Shown here: positions 53,001-62,247 of the stretch, piece after piece | Position numbering within the stretch: position 1 is the stretch's first letter | Layout: the number at the start of each line of letters is the position of its first letter | Program-made: the position numbers and the translations under genes | From: an uncultured bacterium | Lineage (GTDB): Bacteria; Actinomycetota; Coriobacteriia; Coriobacteriales; Coriobacteriaceae | Assembly (NCBI GenBank): GCA_905214525.1 | Contig: CAJMMN010000010.1 | Location: forward strand, 4,081-68,080 | DNA: 64,000 nt | Reading direction: 5' to 3' | The notes under the pieces: generated by a model | Told to the model about the DNA's origin: nothing | Seen by the model: the letters and a program-made list of their open reading frames with translations, nothing else | Databases searched by the model: none

Positions 53001-53755
53001 GGGGAATAGAGCGATTTGCCGACGCCATGAGCAGTTGCAAAGGTGGTTACGTCCTTATTGGTGGAGGGGCCTGCAGCGTTCTATTTGACAGCGAAGGTGA
53101 TTCGTTTAGGGCAACCGAAGATTTGGATGTCGTCGTAATTGTTGATGGGGAAGGCGTTGAATTCGCTACTGCATTGTGGGCATTTATCAAAGCAGCTGGA
53201 TACGAGGTTGGAAAGGTCGGCGATGGAAAGTGCACTTACTATCGGTTCTGTTTGCCCAAAGGATCAAGGCGAGCCCTAGACTATCCCGGTCAAATCGAGT
53301 TGTTTGCCCGACATCCTGATTTTGTGCTCGAAGACGAAATGAGCGAGGTAGCTCCTCTTTCCTTTGACGGGGCGATATCGAGTCTTTCCGCCATTATTCT
53401 CGACGATGGCTACTACGAATTTATTCGCGACAACGCAACGAACGTAGAGGGCATCACGTTGCTCGATGCGCTCCATATCATCCCCCTCAAGATGCGTGCG
53501 CACATTGATATCAACAGGAGCTATGAAGAAGGGCGTCATTGTAACGATAAAGATCGACGAAAGCATCGCTCGGATATTGTTCGACTTGCGGGTTTGTTGC
53601 CGCCTTCGGCTCGCTTGGAGCTAATAGAGCAAATGAGGGCTGATGCCGGAGACTTCTTTGCGGACTTTTCTTCTTATGTAAATCGGCAGACCGATCGTAA
53701 AGAGAGAGCGCGTCTTCAGGACACATTATCGTTTCTCGAAAAGGTCTACCTATAG
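52988..53755 (+). CDS. AbiEii-like nucleotidyltransferase (putative toxin)
   Basis: 255 residues with an NTase-fold start: GGGACSVLFDSE near residue 22 and the catalytic pair in RATEDLDVVVIV near 40. Then a helical C-terminal region rich in charged residues (KDRRKHRSDIVRLAGLLP). Such NTases act as type IV toxins of AbiE systems, probably modifying tRNA ends; that activity is known for relatives only. ATG 52988 follows AGGAGGGCG in the antitoxin gene. AT-rich, like its partner. Confidence 0.72.
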   Translation: MPKVRGIERFADAMSSCKGGYVLIGGGACSVLFDSEGDSFRATEDLDVVVIVDGEGVEFATALWAFIKAAGYEVGKVGDGKCTYYRFCLPKGSRRALDYPGQIELFARHPDFVLEDEMSEVAPLSFDGAISSLSAIILDDGYYEFIRDNATNVEGITLLDALHIIPLKMRAHIDINRSYEEGRHCNDKDRRKHRSDIVRLAGLLPPSARLELIEQMRADAGDFFADFSSYVNRQTDRKERARLQDTLSFLEKVYL

Positions 53756-53777
53756 TCACCTTGATTCGTTATGTATG

Positions 53778-53825
53778 GCGAGGGACTCTCCCGTTTGATG
53801 AACGGGGGAGCCCCTTGTTGCTTTT
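53778..53825 (+). terminator. Terminator T2 after the AbiE-like pair
   Basis: GGGACTCTCCCGTT pairs imperfectly with AACGGGGGAGCCCC; T-run follows. Its right arm equals 20 bases of T1 at 51853, in the same direction. Confidence 0.8.
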
Positions 53826-53847
53826 TGATTGTCGTTACTAGCTAGAG

Positions 53848-53978
53848 GCTCGCCGGGATGGGGCGCGGGGTTTGGTCGATCGCGAGTTCCGCACGAGCCG
53901 GAGAGCACTTAATGTGCTCTCCGTGCGAGCAGGACTGTCCGAGCGGGCGACCAAACCCCGCGCCCCATCCCGGCGAGC
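53848..53978. repeat. Core-and-arm hairpin element B
   Basis: Perfect 31-bp arms at 53848-53878 and 53948-53978 (start GCTCGCCGGGATGGGG) enclose a 69-base core (53879-53947) that matches the reverse complement of the element A core with few changes, including GGAGAGCAC-TTAAT-GTGCTCTCC. It lies 17 bases from the manA stop, and is inverted relative to A. Confidence 0.9.
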
Positions 53979-53995
53979 GCTCGGGGACCGGTAGC

Positions 53996-54928
53996 TTACA
54001 GGTGGCTGACGATCAGTTCCATCTTGCCTTCGAGGTCGATGGAGGTGACAGCGCTGGGGGCCAGCAGGTGGCTTCCCTTGTGGACGGGGTCGCCGCAGAT
54101 GGTGCCTTCGCCGTCGATGACTGACAGGCACATGAAGGGCCAGTGCTGGTCGAGGGTCTTGCTGCCGTCGACGCGCACGCGATCGACGGTGTAGCAGGGG
54201 TTGGACTCGAGCTCGGTCACGCCATCGACCTCGGGCGCGGTCACGGTACCGTCGACCGGAGCCTGAGCATCAAAGTTGATGCAATCCAGACTCTGCTCAA
54301 TGTGCAGCGGACGCAGCTTGCCGTCGGTGCCGGGGCGGTCGTAGTCGTACAGGCGATAGGTCACATCGCTCGACTGCTGCGTCTCCAAAATGAGCGTGCC
54401 GGTCTTGATGGCGTGCACGGTACCGGAATCAATCTGGAAAAAGTCGCCCTTGTGGATCGGCAGCACGTTGAGCATGTCGTCCCAGCGGCCGTCCTTGATC
54501 ATCAGTGCGGCCTCAGCGCGATCCTTAGCGCGTTGTCCGACGATGATCGTGGCGCCGGGCTCGCAGTCCAGCACATACCAGCACTCGGTCTTGCCCAGGC
54601 TGCCGTTCTCGTGCTTCGCAGCGTATTCGTCGTTGGGATGAATCTGAATTGAAAGGTCGTCCTTGGCGTCCAGAATCTTAATGAGCAGCGGGAACTCCTT
54701 GCCCTCGCAGTTGCCAAAGAGCTCACGGTGCTCGGCCCACAGCCATGACAGCGTGTGACCGGCGTACGGGCCCTCCGCGATCTGGCAGTCGCCGTTGGGG
54801 TGGGCCGAGATGGCCCAGCACTCACCGATGGGGCCCTCGGGAATGTCGTAACCAAATACGGTTTCGAGCTGGCGGCCGCCCCAGATCTTCTCGTGGAAGA
54901 TCGGCGTCAGTTTAATCAAGTCGGACAT
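53996..54928 (-). CDS. manA: Mannose-6-phosphate isomerase, class I
   Basis: Cupin-fold zinc enzyme of 310 residues, interconverting mannose 6-phosphate and fructose 6-phosphate. Zinc ligands are in IQIHPNDEYA (H-P-N-D) and the E of GKTECWYVLD; DSGTVHAI supplies the next His. Short class I form as in Firmicutes. I chose ATG 54928 (MSDLIKL) since GGAG lies seven bases upstream. Its promoter gap also faces the GntR gene, 72 bases away on the same strand. Confidence 0.93.
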   Translation of the reverse strand: MSDLIKLTPIFHEKIWGGRQLETVFGYDIPEGPIGECWAISAHPNGDCQIAEGPYAGHTLSWLWAEHRELFGNCEGKEFPLLIKILDAKDDLSIQIHPNDEYAAKHENGSLGKTECWYVLDCEPGATIIVGQRAKDRAEAALMIKDGRWDDMLNVLPIHKGDFFQIDSGTVHAIKTGTLILETQQSSDVTYRLYDYDRPGTDGKLRPLHIEQSLDCINFDAQAPVDGTVTAPEVDGVTELESNPCYTVDRVRVDGSKTLDQHWPFMCLSVIDGEGTICGDPVHKGSHLLAPSAVTSIDLEGKMELIVSHL

Positions 54929-55000
54929 GTGCATACTCCCATAAGGTTGTGCGGGTGCCGCGTAAGACAGCTCAAAACGAGCACCCACCGGATTACAAAA

Positions 55001-55720
55001 CTAGGCCAGCGTTACGTTGTGCAGCTCAAAGCGGTCGCCTACGTTGTGCGAGATAGAATATTCAAACGCGGTGCCGCTATCCAAGAAGCCAATCTGGTTG
55101 AGTTCGAGTAGGGGGGAGCCGGGTTTGGTATCCAGGCGCTCAGCCTCTTCCTCAGTTGCCGCGACAGCGCGAATGGTGCGATGGAAGCTCGAAATCTTCA
55201 GCCCGCATTGCTCGCGGATAAAGCCGTAGACCGATCCGTACAGGTCCTTCTTTTTAAGGCCCGGGATCAGTTCGAGCGGCATATAGGTGTACTCGATGAC
55301 GATGGGCTTCTCGTCGACCTGGCGCACGCGCACGATGTGATAGGCGAAGTCATCCTCGGCCATTCCCAGCTGGGTCGCAACCTCTGCCGGCGGATTGACG
55401 ATCGAGAAATCGTAGACCACCGAGGTCACTTTCTCCCCGCGATGCTCGTACGAAAAGCCCTGGGCACGGTCGTTCTTGCCTTGAAAAAACACCTGGCCGG
55501 GAAGTCCCGCCGTGTCCTTGACGTAGGTGCCCGATCCGCGCCGGCTGGTAATAAGGCCTTCCTCGGTGATCTGCTCAATCGCTCGTTTGACGGTGATTTT
55601 GGAAACGCCATAGAGCTCACAGAACTCAACGACGGTGGGCAACTTATCGCCCGGTTTAAGTGCGCCGTCCTCGATGCTTCGACGGATATCTGCAGCTATC
55701 GCCTCGTATTTGGGAATCAT
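55001..55720 (-). CDS. GntR/HutC-family regulator with UTRA domain
   Basis: 239 residues: GntR winged helix (about 1-70; KLPTVVEFCELYGVSKITVKRAI in two parts, RRGSGTYV) and a UTRA effector-binding domain (about 90-235; the EYTYMPLELIPGL segment). UTRA binds phosphosugars or similar ligands. It is divergent from the beta-glucosidase/PTS genes and most likely represses them until a phosphorylated beta-glucoside appears. AGGGAGGATTGC precedes the ATG. Confidence 0.93.
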   Translation of the reverse strand: MIPKYEAIAADIRRSIEDGALKPGDKLPTVVEFCELYGVSKITVKRAIEQITEEGLITSRRGSGTYVKDTAGLPGQVFFQGKNDRAQGFSYEHRGEKVTSVVYDFSIVNPPAEVATQLGMAEDDFAYHIVRVRQVDEKPIVIEYTYMPLELIPGLKKKDLYGSVYGFIREQCGLKISSFHRTIRAVAATEEEAERLDTKPGSPLLELNQIGFLDSGTAFEYSISHNVGDRFELHNVTLA

Positions 55721-55755
55721 GCAATCCTCCCTTCATATTTGCGTCGATATTTAGA

Positions 55756-55856
55756 AAGTATACCTACTTAAAAAGCATCCATATGGCTTTCATGAAAGAA
55801 GTTCGATAAAGAAAAATGAAAAAGACGCTTTACATAGGAAATTAGAGCGCTATAGT
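55756..55856. promoter_or_regulatory. Divergent control region: operator-like palindrome and promoter
   Basis: AAGTA-TACC-TACTT at 55756-55769 is a likely GntR-type palindrome beside the regulator start. TTTACA (55829) and TATAGT (55851) form a plus-strand promoter with a 16-base spacer for the GH1 gene. The remainder up to 56022 holds a leader with a dispersed GGGGACGGTTTTG word. Confidence 0.6.
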
Positions 55857-56022
55857 TACAGACAACAAGCGAGATGCATTGGCGTTTTCTTGTACTGTTT
55901 GGGGACGGTTTTGTTTTGGCGGGTTGGATATCGGTATGACCGGTGCGCGCCCGCGCCGGATAACCTGCCAAGGCAAACCCGTCTCCAACCGGAAGCTCTA
56001 GAACACGAAAGCGAGGACTTTG

Positions 56023-57423
56023 ATGGCACAGTATCAGCTGCCCCGTGACTTCTTCTTTGGCGCCGCTATGTCCGGCCCGCAGACTGAGGGTCAGTGGAAC
56101 CAGGGAGGCAAGCTCGAGAACCTGTGGGACACCTGGTCCATCCAGGATCTGGGTTCGTTCTACAACTGCGTTGGCTCTTATGCCGGCAATGACTTTATGG
56201 CCAAGTACCAGGAAGACCTTCGCATTCTGAAGGACTTGGGCCTGAATACCTATCGCACTTCCATCCAGTGGAGCCGTCTGCTCGATGCCGACGGCAACCT
56301 CAACGAGGAAGGCGCCGCGTGGTATCACGAGTTGTTCCGCGCCTCTCGCGAGGCCGGCCTGGAGCCGTTTGTCAACTTGTACCACTTTGACATGCCCACC
56401 TACCTCTTTAACCGCGGCGGCTGGGAGAGCCGTGAGGTCGTCGAGGCTTACGCGCATTATGCCGACGTCGCCTTCCACGAGTTTGGCCAGGAGATTAAGT
56501 ACTGGTTCACCTTTAACGAGCCCATCGTCGAGCCCGAGCAGCGCTATCAGGAGGGCGTGTGGTTCCCGCAGCTCCACAACTTTAGCCGCGCCCGCACCGT
56601 GCAGTATCACATTTCGCTGGCGCATGCGCTGGCCGTGGCCAACTATCGCAAGGCCTATGACGAGGGCGCTATTCGCGCCGATGCCAAAATCGGCATGATC
56701 AACTGCTTTACCCCGGTCTACACCAAGGAGAACCCCAACGAGGCGGACCTCGAGGCCGTGCGTATGACCAGCGGCATCAACAATCGCTGGTGGCTCGACC
56801 TTATTACCAAGGGCGAGCTTCCCACCGACGTGCTCGAAAGCCTGGCCGAGGGCGGCGTTAAGCTTCCGTTCCGTGCTGGCGATAAAGAGATTCTTAAGCA
56901 GGGTGTTGTCGACTGGCTCGGTTGCAACTACTACCACCCCACGCGCGTTCAGGCTCCGGCGAGCAAGATCGACCAGTACGGTCTGCCGCACTTTGCCGAC
57001 GAGTACGTGTGGCCCGACGCCGTTATGAATGAGAGCCGCGGCTGGGAGATCTATCCGCAGGGTCTCTACGACTTTGGCATGGACTGCGCCAAGAACTACC
57101 CCGATCTTGAGTGGTTCGTTTCCGAGAACGGCATCGGCATCATGGACGAATACAAGAACCGTGACGCCGAAGGAACCATCCAGGACGACTACCGCGTCGA
57201 CTTTGTACGCCAGCACCTGGAGTGGGTGGCCAAGGCAATTGCCGAGGGCGCCAAGTGCCGCGGATACCATTATTGGGCTGTCATCGATAACTGGTCTTGG
57301 GCCAATGCCTTTAAGAACCGTTACGGTTTTGTCGAGGTCGACCTTATGGACGGCTACAAGCGCCGTCTTAAGAAGTCGGCGGCCTGGCTCAAACAGGTCG
57401 CCACGACCCATGTGGTTGATTAG
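56023..57423 (+). CDS. Family 1 glycoside hydrolase, 6-phospho-beta-glucosidase type
   Basis: 466 residues, full-length GH1 (beta/alpha)8 enzyme. Acid/base Glu is in TFNEPIVEP near residue 166, the nucleophile in FVSENGIGI near 367; the N-terminal FFFGAAMSGPQTEG is family-typical. Next to a lactose/cellobiose PTS, it would hydrolyse 6-phospho-beta-glucosides such as cellobiose 6-phosphate in the cytosol. GAGGACTTTG precedes the ATG. Specificity for gluco or galacto forms is not decidable here. Confidence 0.92.
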   Translation: MAQYQLPRDFFFGAAMSGPQTEGQWNQGGKLENLWDTWSIQDLGSFYNCVGSYAGNDFMAKYQEDLRILKDLGLNTYRTSIQWSRLLDADGNLNEEGAAWYHELFRASREAGLEPFVNLYHFDMPTYLFNRGGWESREVVEAYAHYADVAFHEFGQEIKYWFTFNEPIVEPEQRYQEGVWFPQLHNFSRARTVQYHISLAHALAVANYRKAYDEGAIRADAKIGMINCFTPVYTKENPNEADLEAVRMTSGINNRWWLDLITKGELPTDVLESLAEGGVKLPFRAGDKEILKQGVVDWLGCNYYHPTRVQAPASKIDQYGLPHFADEYVWPDAVMNESRGWEIYPQGLYDFGMDCAKNYPDLEWFVSENGIGIMDEYKNRDAEGTIQDDYRVDFVRQHLEWVAKAIAEGAKCRGYHYWAVIDNWSWANAFKNRYGFVEVDLMDGYKRRLKKSAAWLKQVATTHVVD

Positions 57424-57543
57424 CGACCGGGCGAACGCCCAGACCATGCGCCGCCGCGCGCAACACATGGCACATCTGGTGGCAGAGGGCGACAGACCAC
57501 CGTGCGCATAGGAAAAGGCCGGATTTGATAGTTAGGAGCAATC

Positions 57544-58887
57544 ATGGCCAGTGACAACGGAAAGAGCTTCCTCGACAAGTTTGCCGAGGTCTCTGCGAAG
57601 GTGGGAAACCAGGTTCACCTGCGTTCCCTGCGCGACGCCTTCGCGACCATCACGCCGCTCTATATCCTTGCGGGTATCGCGGTTCTTATCAACAACGTCG
57701 TGTTCCCCCTGTTCCCGCTCGATGCGGCGGGCCTTGCCAACCTTCAGACGTGGGGTTCGGCAATTACGCTGGGCACCCTCAACGTCTCTGCCATTATCTT
57801 GGCCGGATTGATTGGCTACAGCCTCGCTAAGAACAAGCGTTTCGATAACCCGCTCGCTTGCGTGGTCGTCGCTATCTCTGCTTTCGTCATCATGATGCCG
57901 CAGCAGATCACCGCCACGCTTGCCGCCACGAGCCCGCTGCTCACCGACAAGATCACCTCCGCCGAGGTCACGGGCGCCCTTTCGACTGCCAACACCGGCA
58001 CCAACGGTCTGTTCTCGGCTATTATCATCGCCCTGCTTTCCGTCTCGCTCTTCATCAAGATTTCTGGCGTCGAGAAGCTCAAGGTTAAGCTGGGCGAGGG
58101 CGTGCCTCCCGCGGTCTCCAACTCCTTCAACGTCATGATCCCGATGCTGCTCAACCTCGCGATCTTCGCTCTTGCCGCAGCCCTGCTCGCCGTGTGCGCC
58201 GGCACCGATCTGTGCACCATCATCTCCACGTGTATCTCCAACCCGCTCAAGAACATCATGAACGCCGGTCCGTGGGCTGTTATCCTCATCTACACCCTTG
58301 CTAACCTGCTGTTCTGCGTCGGTATTCACCAGTCCACCATCTCTGGCGCTACCGTCGAGCCGATCCTGACCATGCTCATCGTCGACAACATGGCTACCTT
58401 TGCCGCCGGTGGCACCATCCAGCCCGATCACTACATGAACATGCAGATCGTTAACAGCTTCGCCCTCATCGGCGGCTCGGGCTGCACCCTCATGCTTCTG
58501 CTCGACACGCTCCTGTTCTCCAAGAACAAGGCTTCCGAGACCGTTTCCAAGATGGCTATCCTGCCTGGTCTGTTCAACATCAACGAGCCGGTTATCTACG
58601 GTTACCCCATCGTGTACAACCTGCCGCTCATGATTCCGTTTGTCCTTCTTCCCGATCTGTTCATCGGCATCACCTATGGCCTTACCTGCGCAGGCATCAT
58701 CAGCCCCTGCATCGCCCAGGTGCCCTGGACTATGCCTCCCGTCATCAATGCCCTGCTCGCTACGGGCTTTGACTGGCGCGCCGGCGTGTGGCAGGCTCTC
58801 GAGATTGTCATTGGCATGGCCGTCTACCTGCCCTTTATGAAGATTTCCGAGAAGGCAATCGCCAAGCAGGAGGCTCTCGCCGAGTAG
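57544..58887 (+). CDS. PTS lactose/cellobiose-family IIC component
   Basis: 447-residue permease with about 10 membrane helices. It has the usual start (LDKFAEVSAKVGNQVHLRSLRDAF, in part), the NINEPVIYGYPI loop near residue 343 that marks the Lac family substrate site, and a long periplasmic-to-membrane middle. AGGAGCAATC precedes ATG. It imports and, with IIB, phosphorylates a beta-glucoside, then handed to the GH1 enzyme upstream. Confidence 0.94.
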   Translation: MASDNGKSFLDKFAEVSAKVGNQVHLRSLRDAFATITPLYILAGIAVLINNVVFPLFPLDAAGLANLQTWGSAITLGTLNVSAIILAGLIGYSLAKNKRFDNPLACVVVAISAFVIMMPQQITATLAATSPLLTDKITSAEVTGALSTANTGTNGLFSAIIIALLSVSLFIKISGVEKLKVKLGEGVPPAVSNSFNVMIPMLLNLAIFALAAALLAVCAGTDLCTIISTCISNPLKNIMNAGPWAVILIYTLANLLFCVGIHQSTISGATVEPILTMLIVDNMATFAAGGTIQPDHYMNMQIVNSFALIGGSGCTLMLLLDTLLFSKNKASETVSKMAILPGLFNINEPVIYGYPIVYNLPLMIPFVLLPDLFIGITYGLTCAGIISPCIAQVPWTMPPVINALLATGFDWRAGVWQALEIVIGMAVYLPFMKISEKAIAKQEALAE

Positions 58888-59048
58888 AACGCCTAACGTT
58901 CGTCCCTTTCGCCTTTGCGGGCGCCGGTACGCGGTGCCGGTGCCCGCGGCTCTCTCCCTTGTGTAAAGATGCAGGGGGGTGGGCACAATAGCCGCAAGGA
59001 ATAAAACCAGTTGTCGTCTGCGCGCCGCGCAGTTATAAGGAGGAAACC

Positions 59049-59351
59049 ATGAAGAAGATCATGCTCTGCTGCAATGCCGGTATGTCCACGAGCCTGCTGG
59101 TCCAGAAGATGCAGGCCGAGGTTGCAAACCGTGGTCTGGATATCGAGATTGAGGCTCGTCCCATGAATGAGGCCCACGATCACCTGGACGAGTGCGACAT
59201 GTTGCTGCTTGGCCCGCAGATCGGCTACACCAAGGGCGATTTTGAGAAGGAGGCCGCTGGCCGCTTCCCGGTCGAGGTCATCAACATGGTCGACTACGGC
59301 CGCATGAACGCTGCCGGCATCATCGACCACTGCGTCAGCGTGATGGGCTAG
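59049..59351 (+). CDS. PTS lactose/cellobiose-family IIB component
   Basis: 100-residue phosphocarrier; the phosphorylated Cys is the second in LCCNAGMSTSLLV, residue 8. GLDIEIEARPMNEA and LGPQIGYTKGDFEKEA are usual. A strong AAGGAGG precedes the ATG. The 161-base gap before it contains a GCGGGC...GCCCGC hairpin (about 58918-58949). Confidence 0.94.
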   Translation: MKKIMLCCNAGMSTSLLVQKMQAEVANRGLDIEIEARPMNEAHDHLDECDMLLLGPQIGYTKGDFEKEAAGRFPVEVINMVDYGRMNAAGIIDHCVSVMG

Positions 59352-59360
59352 GTGCAGCAT

Positions 59361-59693
59361 ATGGAGGATATGAACGAGTTGCAGATGACCTGCTTCGAGA
59401 TCATCAGCTACGTCGGTACCGCCAAGAGCATGTACATCAATGCCGTGCAAAAGGCCAAGGAGGGCGATTTTGACGCTGCCGAGGAGCTTATCAAGCAGGG
59501 CGACGAGGCCTATAACGGTGGCCACGATGTCCATATGGGGCTCCTTAAAAAGGAGGCCAACGGCGAGCGTAACGGCGAGGCCCCGTTGATTCTGCTGCAT
59601 GCCGAGGACCAGATGGCCGGCACCGAGACCATGCGCGTCATGGCGACGGAGCTCATCGAGGTTCACAAACAGTTGCAGGCACTTAAGGCCTAG
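59361..59693 (+). CDS. PTS lactose/cellobiose-family IIA component
   Basis: 110-residue helical phosphocarrier of the LacF/ChbA type. ELQMTCFEIISYVGTAKSMY at the N-terminus and the phosphorylated His in LILLHAEDQM near residue 76 are visible. Three in-frame starts are possible (GTG 59352, ATG 59361, ATG 59370); none has an ideal site, so the exact start is uncertain. It follows IIB within 10 bases, completing IIC-IIB-IIA. Confidence 0.92.
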   Translation: MEDMNELQMTCFEIISYVGTAKSMYINAVQKAKEGDFDAAEELIKQGDEAYNGGHDVHMGLLKKEANGERNGEAPLILLHAEDQMAGTETMRVMATELIEVHKQLQALKA

Positions 59694-59751
59694 TCAGCGT
59701 TATCGCCGCGAAGGACCGTGCGGTCCGACAGACAACATAGTCCCTTTGACG

Positions 59752-59786
59752 GGCGCCGGGAGTCTCCGCCTCCCGGCGCCTTTATA
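59752..59786 (+). terminator. Terminator of the beta-glucoside PTS operon
   Basis: GGCGCCGGGAG pairs with CTCCCGGCGCC, followed by TTTATATTTG. Confidence 0.88.
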
Positions 59787-59839
59787 TTTGGGGAAGGTCT
59801 TGCGCGATCTATTGAGTGACCATTCGCGCTTCCCCAGAT

Positions 59840-59880
59840 AAAACCTGCCAAAACAAACCTGTCCCTTTTTGGCAGGTTTT
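59840..59880. repeat. Hairpin with a dispersed CCTGTCCC word
   Basis: AAAACCTGCC pairs with GGCAGGTTTT; the loop carries AACCTGTCCCTTTTT. It may terminate readthrough before the ROK gene, or be a REP-type element; compare 10269-10315. Confidence 0.55.
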
Positions 59881-59934
59881 TGCCTTGGGAGCGGTACCAT
59901 ACAGGCAATGTTTAAACGAGAAAGGCGGGCTCCC

Positions 59935-60888
59935 ATGGAACCTAAGCAGTATTACATCGGCATCGACGTCGGCGGCACTTCGGTTAAGGAGGGCCTGTTC
60001 GACGAGGACGGTAACCTGCTGGCCAAGGCCAGCGTGCCCACGCCGCCTATCGTTGACGCCGCGGGCTTTGCCGCGGTGACCGAGGCTATCGACCAGGTGG
60101 TCGCCAAGGCCCAGATTCCGCGCGCCTTTGTGGCGGGTATTGGCCTGGCCGTTCCGTGCCCCATCCCGGCATCGGGCGATGCCAAGGTCAAGGCCAACAT
60201 TGCCATTAACCTGCCCGAGCTAAGAGTCGCCATTCAGGAGCACTGCCCCGACGCGGTTGTTAAATACGAGAACGATGCCAACGCCGCTGCCATGGGCGAG
60301 GCCTGGCTCGGCTCTGCCAAGGGCGTACAGAATGTGGTGATGGTCACCATTGGTACCGGCGTGGGTGGCGGCGTTATCGTCAACGGCGACGTGGTGTCGG
60401 GCGTTGTGGGTGCCGGCGGCGAGATTGGCCACATGTGCCTGAACCCGGCTGAGGAGCGCACCTGCGGCTGTGGCGGCCATGGCCATCTGGAGCAGTATTC
60501 CAGCGCCACCGGCGTGGTGAGTAACTACCTTGCCGAGTGCAAGAAGGCGGGCGTCGAGCCCATCGAGCTCACCGGGCCTTCTGATTCCAAGGACGTGTTC
60601 CAGGCCTGCCGCGAGGGTGACAAGCTCGCGCTGGCAGCTGCCGATACCATGGCCGACTATCTCGGCCGCGCCCTGGCGCTTATTGCCAACGTGGTTGATC
60701 CCGAGATGTTCCTCATCGGCGGCGGCGCCTCCGCCTCGGCCGATGTCTACCTCGACAAGGTTCGCGAGCACTTTAAGCAGTACGCGCTTTCCGCCTCGCG
60801 CGAGACGCCCATTAAGGTCGCTTCGCTCGAAAACGACGCCGGCATCATCGGTGCCGCCTACGTAGCCCTGCGCGCCGCCGGCAAATAG
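59935..60888 (+). CDS. ROK-family glucokinase
   Basis: 317 residues phosphorylating glucose (probable). ATP-binding GIDVGGTSVKEG, the GTGVGGGVIVNG loop, catalytic Asp in ENDANAAAMGE, and the zinc motif region RTCGCGGHGHLEQ are present. The usual ROK motif ends in G-C-x-E; here that Cys is His (GHLEQ), still a possible zinc ligand. It probably handles free glucose released by the upstream GH1 step. ATG 59935 follows GAAAGGCGGG. Confidence 0.9.
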   Translation: MEPKQYYIGIDVGGTSVKEGLFDEDGNLLAKASVPTPPIVDAAGFAAVTEAIDQVVAKAQIPRAFVAGIGLAVPCPIPASGDAKVKANIAINLPELRVAIQEHCPDAVVKYENDANAAAMGEAWLGSAKGVQNVVMVTIGTGVGGGVIVNGDVVSGVVGAGGEIGHMCLNPAEERTCGCGGHGHLEQYSSATGVVSNYLAECKKAGVEPIELTGPSDSKDVFQACREGDKLALAAADTMADYLGRALALIANVVDPEMFLIGGGASASADVYLDKVREHFKQYALSASRETPIKVASLENDAGIIGAAYVALRAAGK

Positions 60889-61056
60889 CTGGTGCAAGGG
60901 GGACAGGTTACTTTGCACCAACAAGGTGCAAAAGGGACAGCCTTGGCCCCCGTGCCTGCGCCCCAAAATATGCCGTGGCCCTTCCGTCTGCGAAGGCTCG
61001 GCATCGGCGTGCTACCATAGCTACGTCCAAGTACACATATCAAGTGGAGGATTTCC

Positions 61057-61980
61057 ATGGCAAACGTTCTTGTCTTTGGTCACCAGAACCCCGATAACGA
61101 CGCCATCATGAGCGCCGTCGTCCTGTCCCAGCTGCTCAACCAGGTTGAGTATGCCGGCAACACCTACGAGGCTTGCGCTCTGGGCCAGCTTCCGGCCGAG
61201 TCCGCCAGGCTGCTCGCCGACGCCGGCATTGCCGAGCCCCGCGTGATCGAGTCCGTCGAGGCCGGTCAGCTCGTCGTCCTCACCGACCACAACGAGTCCG
61301 CCCAGTCCGTCGCCGGCCTTAAGGACGCCACGGTCTTTGGCGTTGTCGACCATCACCGCATCGGCGACTTCGAGACTGCCGGTCCGCTGCACTACATCTG
61401 CCTGCCCTGGGGCTCCAGCTGCACCATCGTCACCAAGCTCGCCGGCGTGCTCGGCGTTGAGCTTTCCGACGTTCAGGCCAAGCTGCTGCTCTCGGCCATG
61501 ATGACCGACACGCTCATGCTCAAGAGCCCCACCACCACCGATGCCGACCGCGCCGTCGCCGCCAAGCTCGGCGAGCAGGTGGGCGTCGACCCGGTCAAGT
61601 TTGGCATGGAGGTCTTCCTCACCCGCCCGTCCGGCTCCTTCACTGCAGCCGAGATGGTCGGCAACGACATCAAGATGTTCGAGCCCGCTGGCAAGAAGCT
61701 GCTCATCGGCCAGTACGAGACCGTCGACAAGACCCGCGCACTCGGCATGATCGACGAGATCCGCGAGGCCATGCGCGCCTACGCCGCCGAGAAGGGTGCC
61801 GACGGTATTGTCCTGTGCATCACCGACATCATGGAGGAGGGCTCGCAGGTCCTGCTCGAGGGCGAGACCGAGGCCGCTCAGAAGGGCCTGGGCATTGCCG
61901 ATGAGCACGACGGCGTCTGGATGCCGGGTGTCCTCTCCCGTAAGAAGCAGGTCGCTGCCCCCATCATGGCCGCCTGCTAG
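61057..61980 (+). CDS. ppaC: Manganese-dependent (family II) inorganic pyrophosphatase
   Basis: 307 residues, DHH-family PPase. VFGHQNPDNDAIMSA, LTDHNESAQ, VVDHHRIGDF and the C-terminal SRKKQV (active-site Arg/Lys) are all conserved. Splits pyrophosphate from biosynthesis. GTGGAGG precedes the ATG. In the preceding gap (60889-61056) GTGCAAGGGGGACAGG and a CTTTGCACC word form a small repeat, related inverted to 48541-48556. Confidence 0.96.
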   Translation: MANVLVFGHQNPDNDAIMSAVVLSQLLNQVEYAGNTYEACALGQLPAESARLLADAGIAEPRVIESVEAGQLVVLTDHNESAQSVAGLKDATVFGVVDHHRIGDFETAGPLHYICLPWGSSCTIVTKLAGVLGVELSDVQAKLLLSAMMTDTLMLKSPTTTDADRAVAAKLGEQVGVDPVKFGMEVFLTRPSGSFTAAEMVGNDIKMFEPAGKKLLIGQYETVDKTRALGMIDEIREAMRAYAAEKGADGIVLCITDIMEEGSQVLLEGETEAAQKGLGIADEHDGVWMPGVLSRKKQVAAPIMAAC

Positions 61981-61999
61981 GTTTAGTTGACCGAACGCC

Positions 62000-62060
62000 A
62001 CGACCGGATCGCGGACGCCCCGCGCTCCGGTCGTTTTTTGTGCACGGCGCCGCGTCGTCT
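62000..62060 (+). terminator. Terminator of ppaC
   Basis: ACGACCGGA pairs with TCCGGTCGT around a GC-rich inner loop; TTTTT follows. Confidence 0.85.
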
Positions 62061-62247
62061 CCCGGACAGGCACGCCCGTGCCGTTGAGCAAATAATGTTC
62101 AACCTGTGGTTCCGCTTTTCGGCCACGCCTGCGTGCTTGTCGTGCAGGGTAGGCTAGATGCAAGCGTAATACGATAGAGCGCGGCGCCGCCACTTGGGCG
62201 GGCCGTGCTTTTTTAAGACGGGAACCTTCCCGCGAAAGGAGCCGCCC

